DNA from: Promethearchaeota archaeon
Lineage (GTDB): Archaea; Asgardarchaeota; Lokiarchaeia; Sigyniarchaeales; SOKP01
Direction: 5' to 3'
Assembly (NCBI GenBank): GCA_019894855.1
Contig: JAGXNS010000008.1
Coordinates: forward strand, 341 to 43,258
Length of the DNA: 42,918 nucleotides
Below the pieces are notes generated by a model, which did not search any database, was not told the origin of the DNA, and saw only the letters and a program-made list of their open reading frames with translations. Both the position numbers and the translations under genes were made by a program. The first letter of the stretch is position 1, and every line of letters starts with the position of its first letter. Below, piece by piece: positions 16,070 through 24,567 of the stretch.

Positions 16070-16795
16070 TTAAAAGTAGGATTCAATTTTACTTCTGTCT
16101 ATCTCGTTTTTTAGAGCAAATTTACTTATTTTACCTCTTTTTAAAATTAAGATTGCGTCGCTAATCTCCTGAACAACCTCAATATTATGAGAAGCAATAA
16201 TCATTGTTAGGTTTTCCTTTTCCTTTAATTCTTTTAAAATTTTTATCAATAATTTTATAGTATTGAAGTCTAGTCCCAAAAAAGGTTCATCTAAAAGTAG
16301 TATTGATGGATCGTGGATTAATATTCGGATTATTTCCACTTTTTGTTTCATTCCAGTAGATAAGTTACTAATTGGTTCAAAAATCCAGTCAGAAAGGTTA
16401 AATTGCTCTGTGTAATGTTCAATTTTCTCTTTAAATGTATGTTTATCGTAGACTGAGTATAATTTACTATAAAATTTTAGGTTTTCATAAATTGTTAGCT
16501 CTTCATATAAAAACGATTTGTTAGTTAATGTTCCGATAATTTGTTTGATAGATTTATCATTTGTTTTATAATTCTTTCCTTTAAATACAACTTTACCAGA
16601 AGTTAGAGATGTCAAACCAGATAAGATTCTAATAAGTGTAGTTTTTCCTGCACCATTAGCACCAATTACACCCAAAATAGTACTTTCGTCTAAATGAAAA
16701 GATATTTTATTCAGAGCGTAGAAAAAACCATATTGTTTAGAAATATTATCACATTCTAATAAAAATGTATTAAAATTGCTCATAATAAACTTCAT
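16070..16795 (-). CDS. ccmA: CcmA ABC-type ATPase
   Basis: A 241-residue ABC ATPase: Walker A Gly-Ala-Asn-Gly-Ala-Gly-Lys-Thr-Thr near residues 42-50, signature Leu-Ser-Thr-Gly-Met-Lys-Gln-Lys, Walker B Ile-Leu-Leu-Leu-Asp-Glu-Pro, and the switch His in Ala-Ser-His-Asn. Assignment to CcmA rests on the adjacent ccmB, 12 bases downstream, and the presence of ccmC, D, E and F in the same island; by sequence alone it could belong to other exporters. A second ATG at codon 5 is an equally possible start. It lies 61 bases downstream of the large surface protein on the same strand. Confidence 0.9.
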   Translation of the reverse strand: MKFIMSNFNTFLLECDNISKQYGFFYALNKISFHLDESTILGVIGANGAGKTTLIRILSGLTSLTSGKVVFKGKNYKTNDKSIKQIIGTLTNKSFLYEELTIYENLKFYSKLYSVYDKHTFKEKIEHYTEQFNLSDWIFEPISNLSTGMKQKVEIIRILIHDPSILLLDEPFLGLDFNTIKLLIKILKELKEKENLTMIIASHNIEVVQEISDAILILKRGKISKFALKNEIDRSKIESYF

Positions 16796-16856
16796 TAAAG
16801 GTTAATTTAAGGCTGAATAAAAATTGTAATAAAAAATAATAAAATAAAAACAATTA

Positions 16857-19800
16857 TTATTTAAGAAATCGTTTTGGCCTAAGCGAATTTACTAGAACTA
16901 CTGCCAGAGCCCCTAATATACCTAATGTACTAAATACCACAATTGATTCAAAATCTTCATCAGCCATACCATTATTTCCGTCTTCACCTTGCATATTCAC
17001 CATAATTGTATCACTTATTAAATTCCAATTACCGAGTGAATCTCTAGCATAGATAGTATAACTCAAAATACCTGTGTTGCTTGGTGTCCAATTATCTATA
17101 CTCCAAGTATCTCCGATCACATTGGTCATCGTATAGTTAGAATTTTCAAACTCAATGAATACATCATTTATACCAGATAAATCTGTAATATCAACTTGAA
17201 CAGATATCGATTGTCCTAAGAAAATTGATTCTGCGCTTTTAATAATGTTGAATAATGTAGGACCTACTGTGTCTGTAACAGTAATATTTCTATACAATGA
17301 AACTTTGTTATCGCTTGTATCATTTGCATGAATTACGTAAGACTTTAATCCGATAATTGTTGGATTCCAGTTGCTATATTCCCATGTTGTTCCACCAATA
17401 TATACCATAGTATAATTCAAGCCCCCAAGTTCTATTAGCACATGACCGATTCCTGATAAATCGGTTGCATCAATTTGAATTGTTTCAACTTGACCTAATT
17501 CTAATGGATCCGCACTTTCAACCAAATTTGTTAATGTTGGATAACTTGTATCTATTACAGTAATGTTATTGCTCACAAAATCCCAATTATTGTTTGAATC
17601 CTTTCCATATAATGTATATGATTTTGTACCTATGGAATTTGGAATCCAACCGTTATATTGCCAAGTCACGCCACCTATATTTGTCATTGTGTAATTAGCG
17701 TTTCCAATTTCTATCAATACCATATTTATTCCAGATATATCAGTAGCATTAATTAGGATAGTTTCGATCTCACCTAATTCTAATGGATCTGCACTTTCTA
17801 TTAGGTTTGATAATACTGGTTGTATCGTATCTTGAACTGTTATTGAATCGATTAATAGATTCCAATTTCCTTCCGTGTCATTTGCGTAAATTGTATACAA
17901 TTTTAATCCAGTAGTACTTGGGATCCAGCTATTGTATTCCCATGTCGATCCATTTAGATGATTCATAGTATAATTCACACCATCAAGTTTTATCATCACA
18001 TGACTGATTCCTGATAAATCACTAACATCAACTTGAATAGTTCCCCATTGTCCTAATTCTAACGGATCTGCATTTTCATATAGGTTAGATAAACCCGGGC
18101 CATTTGAATCTAATATCGTAATATTATTGTTCAGAGAATTCCAATTTCCGTTAGAATCATTTGCGTAAATCGTATAAAATTTTAATCCAGAGGCATCTGG
18201 AGTCCAGGTATTATATTCCCACGTATTACTACCTATGAATCCCATGGTATAATTCACGCCATCAAGTTCTATTAGTACATTACTTATTCCAGATAAATCA
18301 ATGACATTAATTTGAATTGTCTCTGTCTGACCTAATTCTAACGGATCCACATTTTCAAATAAGTTAGATAAAACAGGACCGCTTGTATCTACAACTGTAA
18401 AATTCGTGGTTAAAGAAATTCCGTTATTGCTCGAATCATTCGCGTAAATTGAATAGAATTTTAAACCCGTACTACTTGGAATCAAGTTGTTGTATTCCCA
18501 AGTTTTGCTACTTATTTTTGTCATAGTATAATTTACTCCTTCAAATTCAAGCAACACCAAACTTATAGAAGCTAAATCAGTAATATTAACCTGAATCGTT
18601 TGACTTTGTCCTAATTCTATTGGATCGTATTCTTCATATAAGTTTGATAATTCCGGTGATATTGTATCTATTACTTCAATAAAACCGACTGTACTATTCC
18701 AATTATTCGAATTATCCTGGATAAATATAGTATATGAATAAATATCAACAGCCTCAGGAACCCATGTATCATTTACCCATGTATTACCTCCAAGATTAGA
18801 CATTGAATAATTCACACCATCAAATTCAATTTTAACTTGATTGATACTTGATAAGTCTGTAGCATCAATAGAAATTGTTACAATATTTCCCAATTCTATA
18901 GGATCGCTATTTTCTATTAAATTTTCATAATTTGGAGGTGTTGTGTCCTGAACATAGATATTATCACTTAATTGATTCCAATTATTTAAAGAATCATTAG
19001 AGTAGACTGTAAACAATTTCATCCCAATTAAATTAGGTGTCCAGGCATATTCATATATGATTCCACCAATATTTGCCATCGTATAGTTTTGTCCCCCGAT
19101 TTCTATAAATACATCACTAATCCCCTCAGTATCATTAACATCAACTTGAATAGTTTCGATTTGACCTAATTCTAAAGGATCTGCACTTTTAGATATGTTT
19201 TGAATTGTCGGACCCGAAGATATGATAACTTCAATAGAACCTGCTGTTGTATTTAAATTGTCGCTATTATCTACCATGTAAACGATATAATTAAAAATTC
19301 CTGTGGATGTTGGCTTCCAATTTGACCATGACCAAGTGTCGAATCCCATAAAAATCATAGTGTAATTAATATTGTTATATTCTAGAATTACATCCTTCAA
19401 TCCAGAACCTGGACTGTCATAAACTTTAATGGAAATTGTTTCATTCTGACCAAGTGGGAGCGGATCAGCACTTTCAATTAAATCGGAATATTTCGGTGCT
19501 TTAGTGTCTTCTACTGTGATATCATTTAATACTGAATTCCAATTGCCTTCAGTGTCATTAGCATAAATAGTATAATATTTTAATCCTGCAGTTGTTGGTG
19601 TCCAACTATTAAATTCCCAGGTTGTACTACTAATTTTCGTCATCGTGTAATTTGAACCACTGATTTCAATTAACACGTGACTGATACCAGATAAATCAGT
19701 AGCATTGATTTGGATCGTTTCTGTTTGTCCTAACTCTAAAGGGTCTCCGCTTTCTACCAAATTTGTTAATGAAGGTTGACTTGTATCTTGAACTGTTATT

Positions 19801-21398
19801 GAATCGCTTAAAGTATTCCAATTGCCTTTAGTATCATTTGCAAAAATGTTATAAAATTTAAAACCGGTAGACAATGGCGTCCAACTATTGTATTCCCAAG
19901 TTGCGCTACTGATTTTTGTCATCGTGTAATTTACGCCACCAATTTCTATAAGTACGTGACTAATACCTGATAAATCAGTTGCATTGATTTGAATCGCTTC
20001 TGCTTGACCTAGCTCTATAGGATCAGTATTTTCAACTAAATTAAAAAGAGACGGAAGAGTAGTATCTTGAACTGTAATTGAATTACTTAAAGAATTCCAA
20101 TTTCCTTTAGTGTCGTTAGCATAAATACTGTAACCTTTTACTCCCACTGATGTCGGACTCCAGGTATTAAATTGATACGTGTTTGTATCAATTTGGTTCA
20201 TGCTATAATTCGCACTTTCGATTTCAATTAACACATGACTGATACCAGATGGATCTGATACATTGATTTGAATCGTTTCTGTCTGTCCTAACTCTAGAGG
20301 ATCTGCACTTTCCACTAAACTTGTCAATGAGGGTTGGACAGTATCTTGAACGGTTATTGAATCAGTTAAAGAATTCCAATTTCCCTCAGTATCGTTCGTA
20401 AAAAGAGTATATAGTTTCAATCCAGTGGTAACTGGAATCCAGCTGTCGTATTCCCATATTGTCCCACCAATATTTACCATCGTGTAATTTGTGTTTTCAA
20501 TCTCTATTAAAACCTGACTGATACCAGATAAATCTGTTGAGTTGATTTGAATCGTCTCTGTTTGACCTAACTCTAAAGGATCTGCGCTCTCAATTAAATT
20601 AGCCATGGTTGGATTTGTAGTATCAATTACGTTAATACTTCCATTTGTTGAATTCCAACTTCCATTTGTATCATTAGCATAATAGATATAATTCTTTATG
20701 CCAACAGTATTTGGAGTCCAATTGTAATTGTATGTGTCTCCAACAGTGTTAACCATAGAATAGTTAGTACCTTCTAATTCAATAAAGACTTCACTAATAC
20801 TTGATTCAGAATCAACAACATCAACTTGAAAAGTTTCTTGTTGACCTAATTCTAAAGGATCGCTACTCTCAAGAATATTGATAAATTGAGGTGGTGTATT
20901 TTGTGATTCTACAGTAATGATAAAATCTCCATGAGCAAAATATGAGGATGAACCTCCCGCCCTGTAAATTGCATCAGAATGGAGAGTATAAGTTTGTTCC
21001 GTTGCTGGTGCAGTAACTTGAAAATCTATAGTAACTGAATCTCCAGAACCACTTATAGAAGCTGACTGTTGAGTAGAATCAAAGGAAAAATCCTTATTAT
21101 CACCTAAACCAGGCGATCCGCTAGGAAAACCTACTTCAATACTATTCCCTTGAGCTTCAGTGAAACTTAACACTTGAATAGTAATTGTAAAAGTTTCACT
21201 TGGATCTACGGATGAACCTGAACTTGACGATAAAGATACATAGCCACTAGTGCTTTCTGTTATATTTCCATGGCAACTTGAATGGCCTTCTCCAGTAAAA
21301 TCGTTGAATTGACTCGTTCTGGCTATTACAAGCCCCGTAATCGATAAAAACAATATGGTTGTGATTAAAAAAGATGAAATTTTCTTGTTTATTTTCAT
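16857..21398 (-). CDS. 1513-aa surface protein: HxxCH domain, 14 repeats, C-terminal membrane anchor
   Basis: An exported protein with a signal peptide (residues 1-26), a candidate single-cysteine heme site H39-S-S-C42-H43-Gly, and a beta-sandwich domain to about residue 165 that resembles the bacterial 'choice-of-anchor V'/Reeler-like domain, where the equivalent motif is Cys-x-x-Cys-His. C42 is the only cysteine in the whole protein; H140 and H156 could be distal heme ligands. Fourteen repeats of about 93 residues follow, each with Asp-Pro-Leu-Glu-Leu-Gly-Gln, Asp-Leu-Ser-Gly-Ile and Asn-Tyr-Thr-Met, rich in Asn-x-Ser/Thr sequons. Residues 1486-1504 are a membrane helix followed by a basic tail. 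The protein should project a heme-bearing tip far from the membrane. It lies between ccmF and ccmA, in their orientation. AAGGAG and AAGGGG sequences precede the ATG. Confidence 0.93.
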   Translation of the reverse strand: MKINKKISSFLITTILFLSITGLVIARTSQFNDFTGEGHSSCHGNITESTSGYVSLSSSSGSSVDPSETFTITIQVLSFTEAQGNSIEVGFPSGSPGLGDNKDFSFDSTQQSASISGSGDSVTIDFQVTAPATEQTYTLHSDAIYRAGGSSSYFAHGDFIITVESQNTPPQFINILESSDPLELGQQETFQVDVVDSESSISEVFIELEGTNYSMVNTVGDTYNYNWTPNTVGIKNYIYYANDTNGSWNSTNGSINVIDTTNPTMANLIESADPLELGQTETIQINSTDLSGISQVLIEIENTNYTMVNIGGTIWEYDSWIPVTTGLKLYTLFTNDTEGNWNSLTDSITVQDTVQPSLTSLVESADPLELGQTETIQINVSDPSGISHVLIEIESANYSMNQIDTNTYQFNTWSPTSVGVKGYSIYANDTKGNWNSLSNSITVQDTTLPSLFNLVENTDPIELGQAEAIQINATDLSGISHVLIEIGGVNYTMTKISSATWEYNSWTPLSTGFKFYNIFANDTKGNWNTLSDSITVQDTSQPSLTNLVESGDPLELGQTETIQINATDLSGISHVLIEISGSNYTMTKISSTTWEFNSWTPTTAGLKYYTIYANDTEGNWNSVLNDITVEDTKAPKYSDLIESADPLPLGQNETISIKVYDSPGSGLKDVILEYNNINYTMIFMGFDTWSWSNWKPTSTGIFNYIVYMVDNSDNLNTTAGSIEVIISSGPTIQNISKSADPLELGQIETIQVDVNDTEGISDVFIEIGGQNYTMANIGGIIYEYAWTPNLIGMKLFTVYSNDSLNNWNQLSDNIYVQDTTPPNYENLIENSDPIELGNIVTISIDATDLSSINQVKIEFDGVNYSMSNLGGNTWVNDTWVPEAVDIYSYTIFIQDNSNNWNSTVGFIEVIDTISPELSNLYEEYDPIELGQSQTIQVNITDLASISLVLLEFEGVNYTMTKISSKTWEYNNLIPSSTGLKFYSIYANDSSNNGISLTTNFTVVDTSGPVLSNLFENVDPLELGQTETIQINVIDLSGISNVLIELDGVNYTMGFIGSNTWEYNTWTPDASGLKFYTIYANDSNGNWNSLNNNITILDSNGPGLSNLYENADPLELGQWGTIQVDVSDLSGISHVMIKLDGVNYTMNHLNGSTWEYNSWIPSTTGLKLYTIYANDTEGNWNLLIDSITVQDTIQPVLSNLIESADPLELGEIETILINATDISGINMVLIEIGNANYTMTNIGGVTWQYNGWIPNSIGTKSYTLYGKDSNNNWDFVSNNITVIDTSYPTLTNLVESADPLELGQVETIQIDATDLSGIGHVLIELGGLNYTMVYIGGTTWEYSNWNPTIIGLKSYVIHANDTSDNKVSLYRNITVTDTVGPTLFNIIKSAESIFLGQSISVQVDITDLSGINDVFIEFENSNYTMTNVIGDTWSIDNWTPSNTGILSYTIYARDSLGNWNLISDTIMVNMQGEDGNNGMADEDFESIVVFSTLGILGALAVVLVNSLRPKRFLK
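16988..20894 (-). repeat. Array of 14 coding tandem repeats (about 279 bp each)
   Basis: Fourteen imperfect repeats of an immunoglobulin-like or cadherin-like beta-sandwich unit lie within the 1513-aa protein. The most conserved block encodes Asp-Pro-Leu/Ile-Glu-Leu-Gly-Gln. Copies differ at many codons, so the array is old or diversified and is not a recent slippage product. Its length may vary between strains. Confidence 0.9.
21270..21284 (-). other. HxxCH candidate heme-attachment motif (surface protein)
   Basis: Codons CAT TCA AGT TGC CAT encode H39-S-S-C-H43 about 13 residues after the predicted signal-peptide cleavage. The Cys-His pair matches the second half of a c-heme site; the first cysteine is replaced by histidine. 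The same arrangement occurs at 23744-23758. Confidence 0.6.
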
Positions 21399-21730
21399 TA
21401 AAACCCCTTTTTCTCCTTAAAACTAAAGATTTAAATGCTCCTTAATTGCATTTCTTTTTTTTAATAGTTTGAACAAGTTCATTTTGAATTTGAACTTATC
21501 AAATATATTATAAATTTACTTAATTTGAAGAAATTTCTTATAATTTATAACTTTTATTAAATCGGGTTAATTTAAACAATCAAATCGACCTTAGATTCAT
21601 TTTTAAACTATAATTGATTATTGAGTTTCAATTTGAATTAATTTTGAACGATTGTGTTTTGAGGTTCTATCCAAATTAAAATTAAGACAACTACTAAAAA
21701 GATACATTTCTTAATCTATTCCATAGATTT
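21399..21730 (-). other. Intergenic region between ccmF and the surface-protein gene
   Basis: About 330 bases with no gene. It contains a TATA-like stretch near 21504-21514 (read on the minus strand) and AAGGAG/AAGGGG sequences just before the ATG of the surface protein, suggesting that this gene has its own promoter instead of depending only on ccmF read-through. Confidence 0.5.
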
Positions 21731-23443
21731 TCATTTTAACTTATTTCTCCTGATAAAAAAAAAGATAAAAATAGAGGGAATTATTCCACCCATGAAAAAA
21801 ATAAACCCCGAAATGTAGAAAATATCTTGAAATATCCATGCCCCTGGTTCAATTAAAGTCCCAATTAATATTAACGATAAACCTATATGTACATAAGTTT
21901 TCGAATTTATTCTAAAATACTGCTTTAAACTCGTATCCTTGTCAAAATCCTTTATTAGTTTCAAAATTGAAGATAGTAATGATATAATAAATATTGAGAT
22001 CACGGGATTTATCCAGACACCAGAAATGGAAAATACCACAAAGGAGATTATAGTTTGTAATATTCCTCCTATAGTTAATATTATAGCTATTACTTTAAGC
22101 TTATATGCCCCATAAAGAGAACAAAAAACTAATGATGTAGCCAATACAGATGCTAATATTAATGTTGTTATAATGAAGTAATCTGTTCCCACATATAGGA
22201 CATTTATATTAGAAAAAAGAGAAAGGAAATATGTAAGAGGAGAAATTAATAAACCAAATGTACAAACAAAGGCAAGCATAAACAAGCATAAATAACTTAT
22301 ATAATCTAAAAAGAGTCTTGTTTTCTTGAAATTTTCAGATAAAGAATTCAATGTGTCATAAATCACATAAAGTGAAAAACCAACTAATATAGAACCAACT
22401 ATTAAAGTCCAAATAATAAGATTATTTTCGCCTGTAAAGGCATGCAATGATGTTAAGCCTCCTCCTCGCGTGATTAAGGTAGAAAAAACTATTGATAAAA
22501 AAATCAATATAACATTAATTTTTACAAGTTTACTGTTAATTTTCTTAAAGGTTATCGTGTGAAAGTAAGCTGTACTAAAGAACCAAGGGATAAGCGAAAC
22601 AGTTTCAACAGGATCCCATCCCCAGTACCTACCCCATGTCAATGCTATTTTTGCCCAATATGCTCCCAATCCTATACTTAAAGTCAAAACTAACCATCCA
22701 AACTTCAAGCTAAAATCGTAAAAAGATTTCTGATATGTATTTTGTAACGATAGATTTGGACTTACCATCCTAAAAATTGAAATAGTAAAAGGAATTAAGA
22801 AAATTGAGTAAGCTATAAATGTAAATAAGGGATGCCATATCATAAATGGTGACAATAAAAGAGGATTTAAACCTGATCCGTTAGGAAATATAATTGGAGG
22901 CTCTATTTGAAAGGGATTATAGATAAATAAAATTATTAGAAAGACCGAAGAAATTAGCATAGATAATATAGTTGACATTATAAAGACAGCGTCATCTCTA
23001 TTTTGATTCTTGAGCCTATAGAAGAAAATAACTATAGTATTAAATACCATCCAAGTCATGATTGAACCTGCTTCGCCAGCCCAAATTGCTACAAATTTGT
23101 ATATAAGTGGGAGAGTAGTTTCACTATAGCTCCAAACATATATAATATCAAAGTAGTCGTTAACAAAGCAATATTCAAGGAGGAAAAATAAAGAAATTGA
23201 GAAAGTCATGCTCAAAGAAGATAAAAGATAAATATTTCTTTTAACTTTTAGAAGATAAAAAAGATCTACCGCAGTAATTAAGATAGTAGAGATGATTAAG
23301 ATGTTCCCAAGAAATGAAATGACTAATATTTTGATATTTAGCCCGAATAGATCTAAAACGAGAGGAATAACAATAACGATACTGAGGATCACAATTAAAT
23401 CAATAAGTAATATCTTCTTGAGTGAAGAGTGATCAAACTTCAT
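21731..23443 (-). CDS. ccmF: CcmF cytochrome c heme lyase, shortened periplasmic part
   Basis: A 570-residue multi-helix protein of the HHP family. The WWD signature is at Trp270-Gly-Arg-Tyr-Trp-Gly-Trp-Asp-Pro-Val-Glu, and the four heme-coordinating histidines of CcmF appear to be kept: H204 (Trp-His-Pro), H295 (Tyr-Phe-His), H334 (Thr-Ser-Leu-His-Ala-Phe) and H519 (Val-His-Ile-Gly). CcmF transfers heme from CcmE to apocytochromes. Bacterial CcmF is about 650 residues with a large external loop between the last two helices; here that part is reduced to about 15 residues, which fits with no CcmH partner being encoded nearby. It is the first gene of the minus-strand Ccm set, divergent from the 23645 gene. 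Confidence 0.94.
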   Translation of the reverse strand: MKFDHSSLKKILLIDLIVILSIVIVIPLVLDLFGLNIKILVISFLGNILIISTILITAVDLFYLLKVKRNIYLLSSLSMTFSISLFFLLEYCFVNDYFDIIYVWSYSETTLPLIYKFVAIWAGEAGSIMTWMVFNTIVIFFYRLKNQNRDDAVFIMSTILSMLISSVFLIILFIYNPFQIEPPIIFPNGSGLNPLLLSPFMIWHPLFTFIAYSIFLIPFTISIFRMVSPNLSLQNTYQKSFYDFSLKFGWLVLTLSIGLGAYWAKIALTWGRYWGWDPVETVSLIPWFFSTAYFHTITFKKINSKLVKINVILIFLSIVFSTLITRGGGLTSLHAFTGENNLIIWTLIVGSILVGFSLYVIYDTLNSLSENFKKTRLFLDYISYLCLFMLAFVCTFGLLISPLTYFLSLFSNINVLYVGTDYFIITTLILASVLATSLVFCSLYGAYKLKVIAIILTIGGILQTIISFVVFSISGVWINPVISIFIISLLSSILKLIKDFDKDTSLKQYFRINSKTYVHIGLSLILIGTLIEPGAWIFQDIFYISGFIFFMGGIIPSIFIFFFIRRNKLK

Positions 23444-23644
23444 ACTAAAAAAAAAAACCTTGAATTAAAAAAGATTTTCATAAAAATTTATAAATTAGAA
23501 CTTAACACTTTCTCTCTTATGGATGCATTTAGAAAAAAGGTGCAATTTTCGCATCAATATTTAAAATCCACTTATAATTTTTAATTAAAAGCTTTATTTG
23601 TTTTACAACATCAATTAAGATTATTACAATACGATGTAAGGATT

Positions 23645-24550
23645 ATGAAAAAGAAAATTTTTGTGCTATTTATCATAATGATTAGTTTACCATTATTGCT
23701 ACTGTTCCTGAATGGAAGTGCATATCCAAGTCAAGAATTAGACCATGAAATTTGCCATACAGTGCCCGGAGGATATACAATTTCAGCTGATATAAGTGGC
23801 ACCATTACCGTAAATCCCTCTGATGTTATAGTTTTTAATATAACTGCCACTGGAACCAATTTATTTGTTCAAGCTCCTAATGAAAACACGAGCATAATGC
23901 AAAATGGGCATTTAATGATTACGCCTACTACTGATAAAATATGGGATGACTCTGGAGAAGATAAAGATTCTAATCCAAATGTGATGATTATTACTTTTAA
24001 TATTACAGTTCCTGAAACAGTAGGTTTTTACAATCTTTTCATACTAGCAGGAGACAACTCATCAGCCTCCGGTGTACCACCCGATTTTGCATATATAGAA
24101 ATTGGGTTTAGTGTTGGAGGAGTTGCCCAACCTGAACCTGAGATTGTAATATTCGATCACTTTGGATTAATTCTCGGCATGTCTGCTTTGTTACTTCTTT
24201 CTGTTGGAACTATCCTCGTATTAATAAACGAAAACAAATTTGTGAAAATCCATGGAATATTTAGTGGAGCTTCTTGGATATTAACATTGATCAATGCTAT
24301 TTCTTTGATTACCCTCAATAAAAATGAGCTTCCATTTGAAGAATTAATCCAAATTTGGTTTTCTTTTGATCCTTTCCCCGTTCATGTAATCCATATCATT
24401 TTAGGTGCAGTGGGATTATTTACAGGACTTCTTAGCATGTTGTTTGGCATAGCTGCTGAGCGTAAATACGCTAAACTTACAGGATATATTACTTTGATTT
24501 GTTGGTGGACAGGATTCTTTTTAGGTCTTATATTAGTTCCCTTATTTTAA
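23645..24550 (+). CDS. HxxCH domain fused to four-helix histidine-rich membrane domain
   Basis: A 301-residue exported membrane protein. A signal peptide (residues 1-26) is followed by H34-E-I-C37-H38, the same HxxCH motif as in the 1513-aa protein, then a beta-sandwich (residues 43-160) with a matching strand pattern (Val-x-Pro-Ser..., Ile-Thr-Phe-Asn-Ile-Thr-Val-Pro, Tyr-Asn-Leu). The C-terminal part has four membrane helices with H172, H203, H247 and H250 near their ends, reminiscent of cytochrome b561/DOMON-linked proteins; K278-Leu-Thr-Gly-Tyr occupies the last helix start. C37 is the only exported cysteine. I infer one c-type and one or two b-type hemes, making it a transmembrane electron carrier. 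AAGGATT precedes the ATG, and a flavoprotein gene follows 17 bases later. Confidence 0.88.
   Translation: MKKKIFVLFIIMISLPLLLLFLNGSAYPSQELDHEICHTVPGGYTISADISGTITVNPSDVIVFNITATGTNLFVQAPNENTSIMQNGHLMITPTTDKIWDDSGEDKDSNPNVMIITFNITVPETVGFYNLFILAGDNSSASGVPPDFAYIEIGFSVGGVAQPEPEIVIFDHFGLILGMSALLLLSVGTILVLINENKFVKIHGIFSGASWILTLINAISLITLNKNELPFEELIQIWFSFDPFPVHVIHIILGAVGLFTGLLSMLFGIAAERKYAKLTGYITLICWWTGFFLGLILVPLF
23744..23758 (+). other. HxxCH candidate heme-attachment motif (b561-like fusion)
   Basis: Codons CAT GAA ATT TGC CAT encode H34-E-I-C-H38, just after the signal peptide. As in the surface protein, histidine stands where the first cysteine of Cys-x-x-Cys-His would be. Confidence 0.6.
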
Positions 24551-24567
24551 ATGGAAGTGTTAAAAAA

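Noticed and set aside
16988-20894. Regular repeats as a CRISPR array or satellite
   Set aside because: The repeats are 279 bp, coding and in frame throughout, with substitutions that keep the protein pattern.
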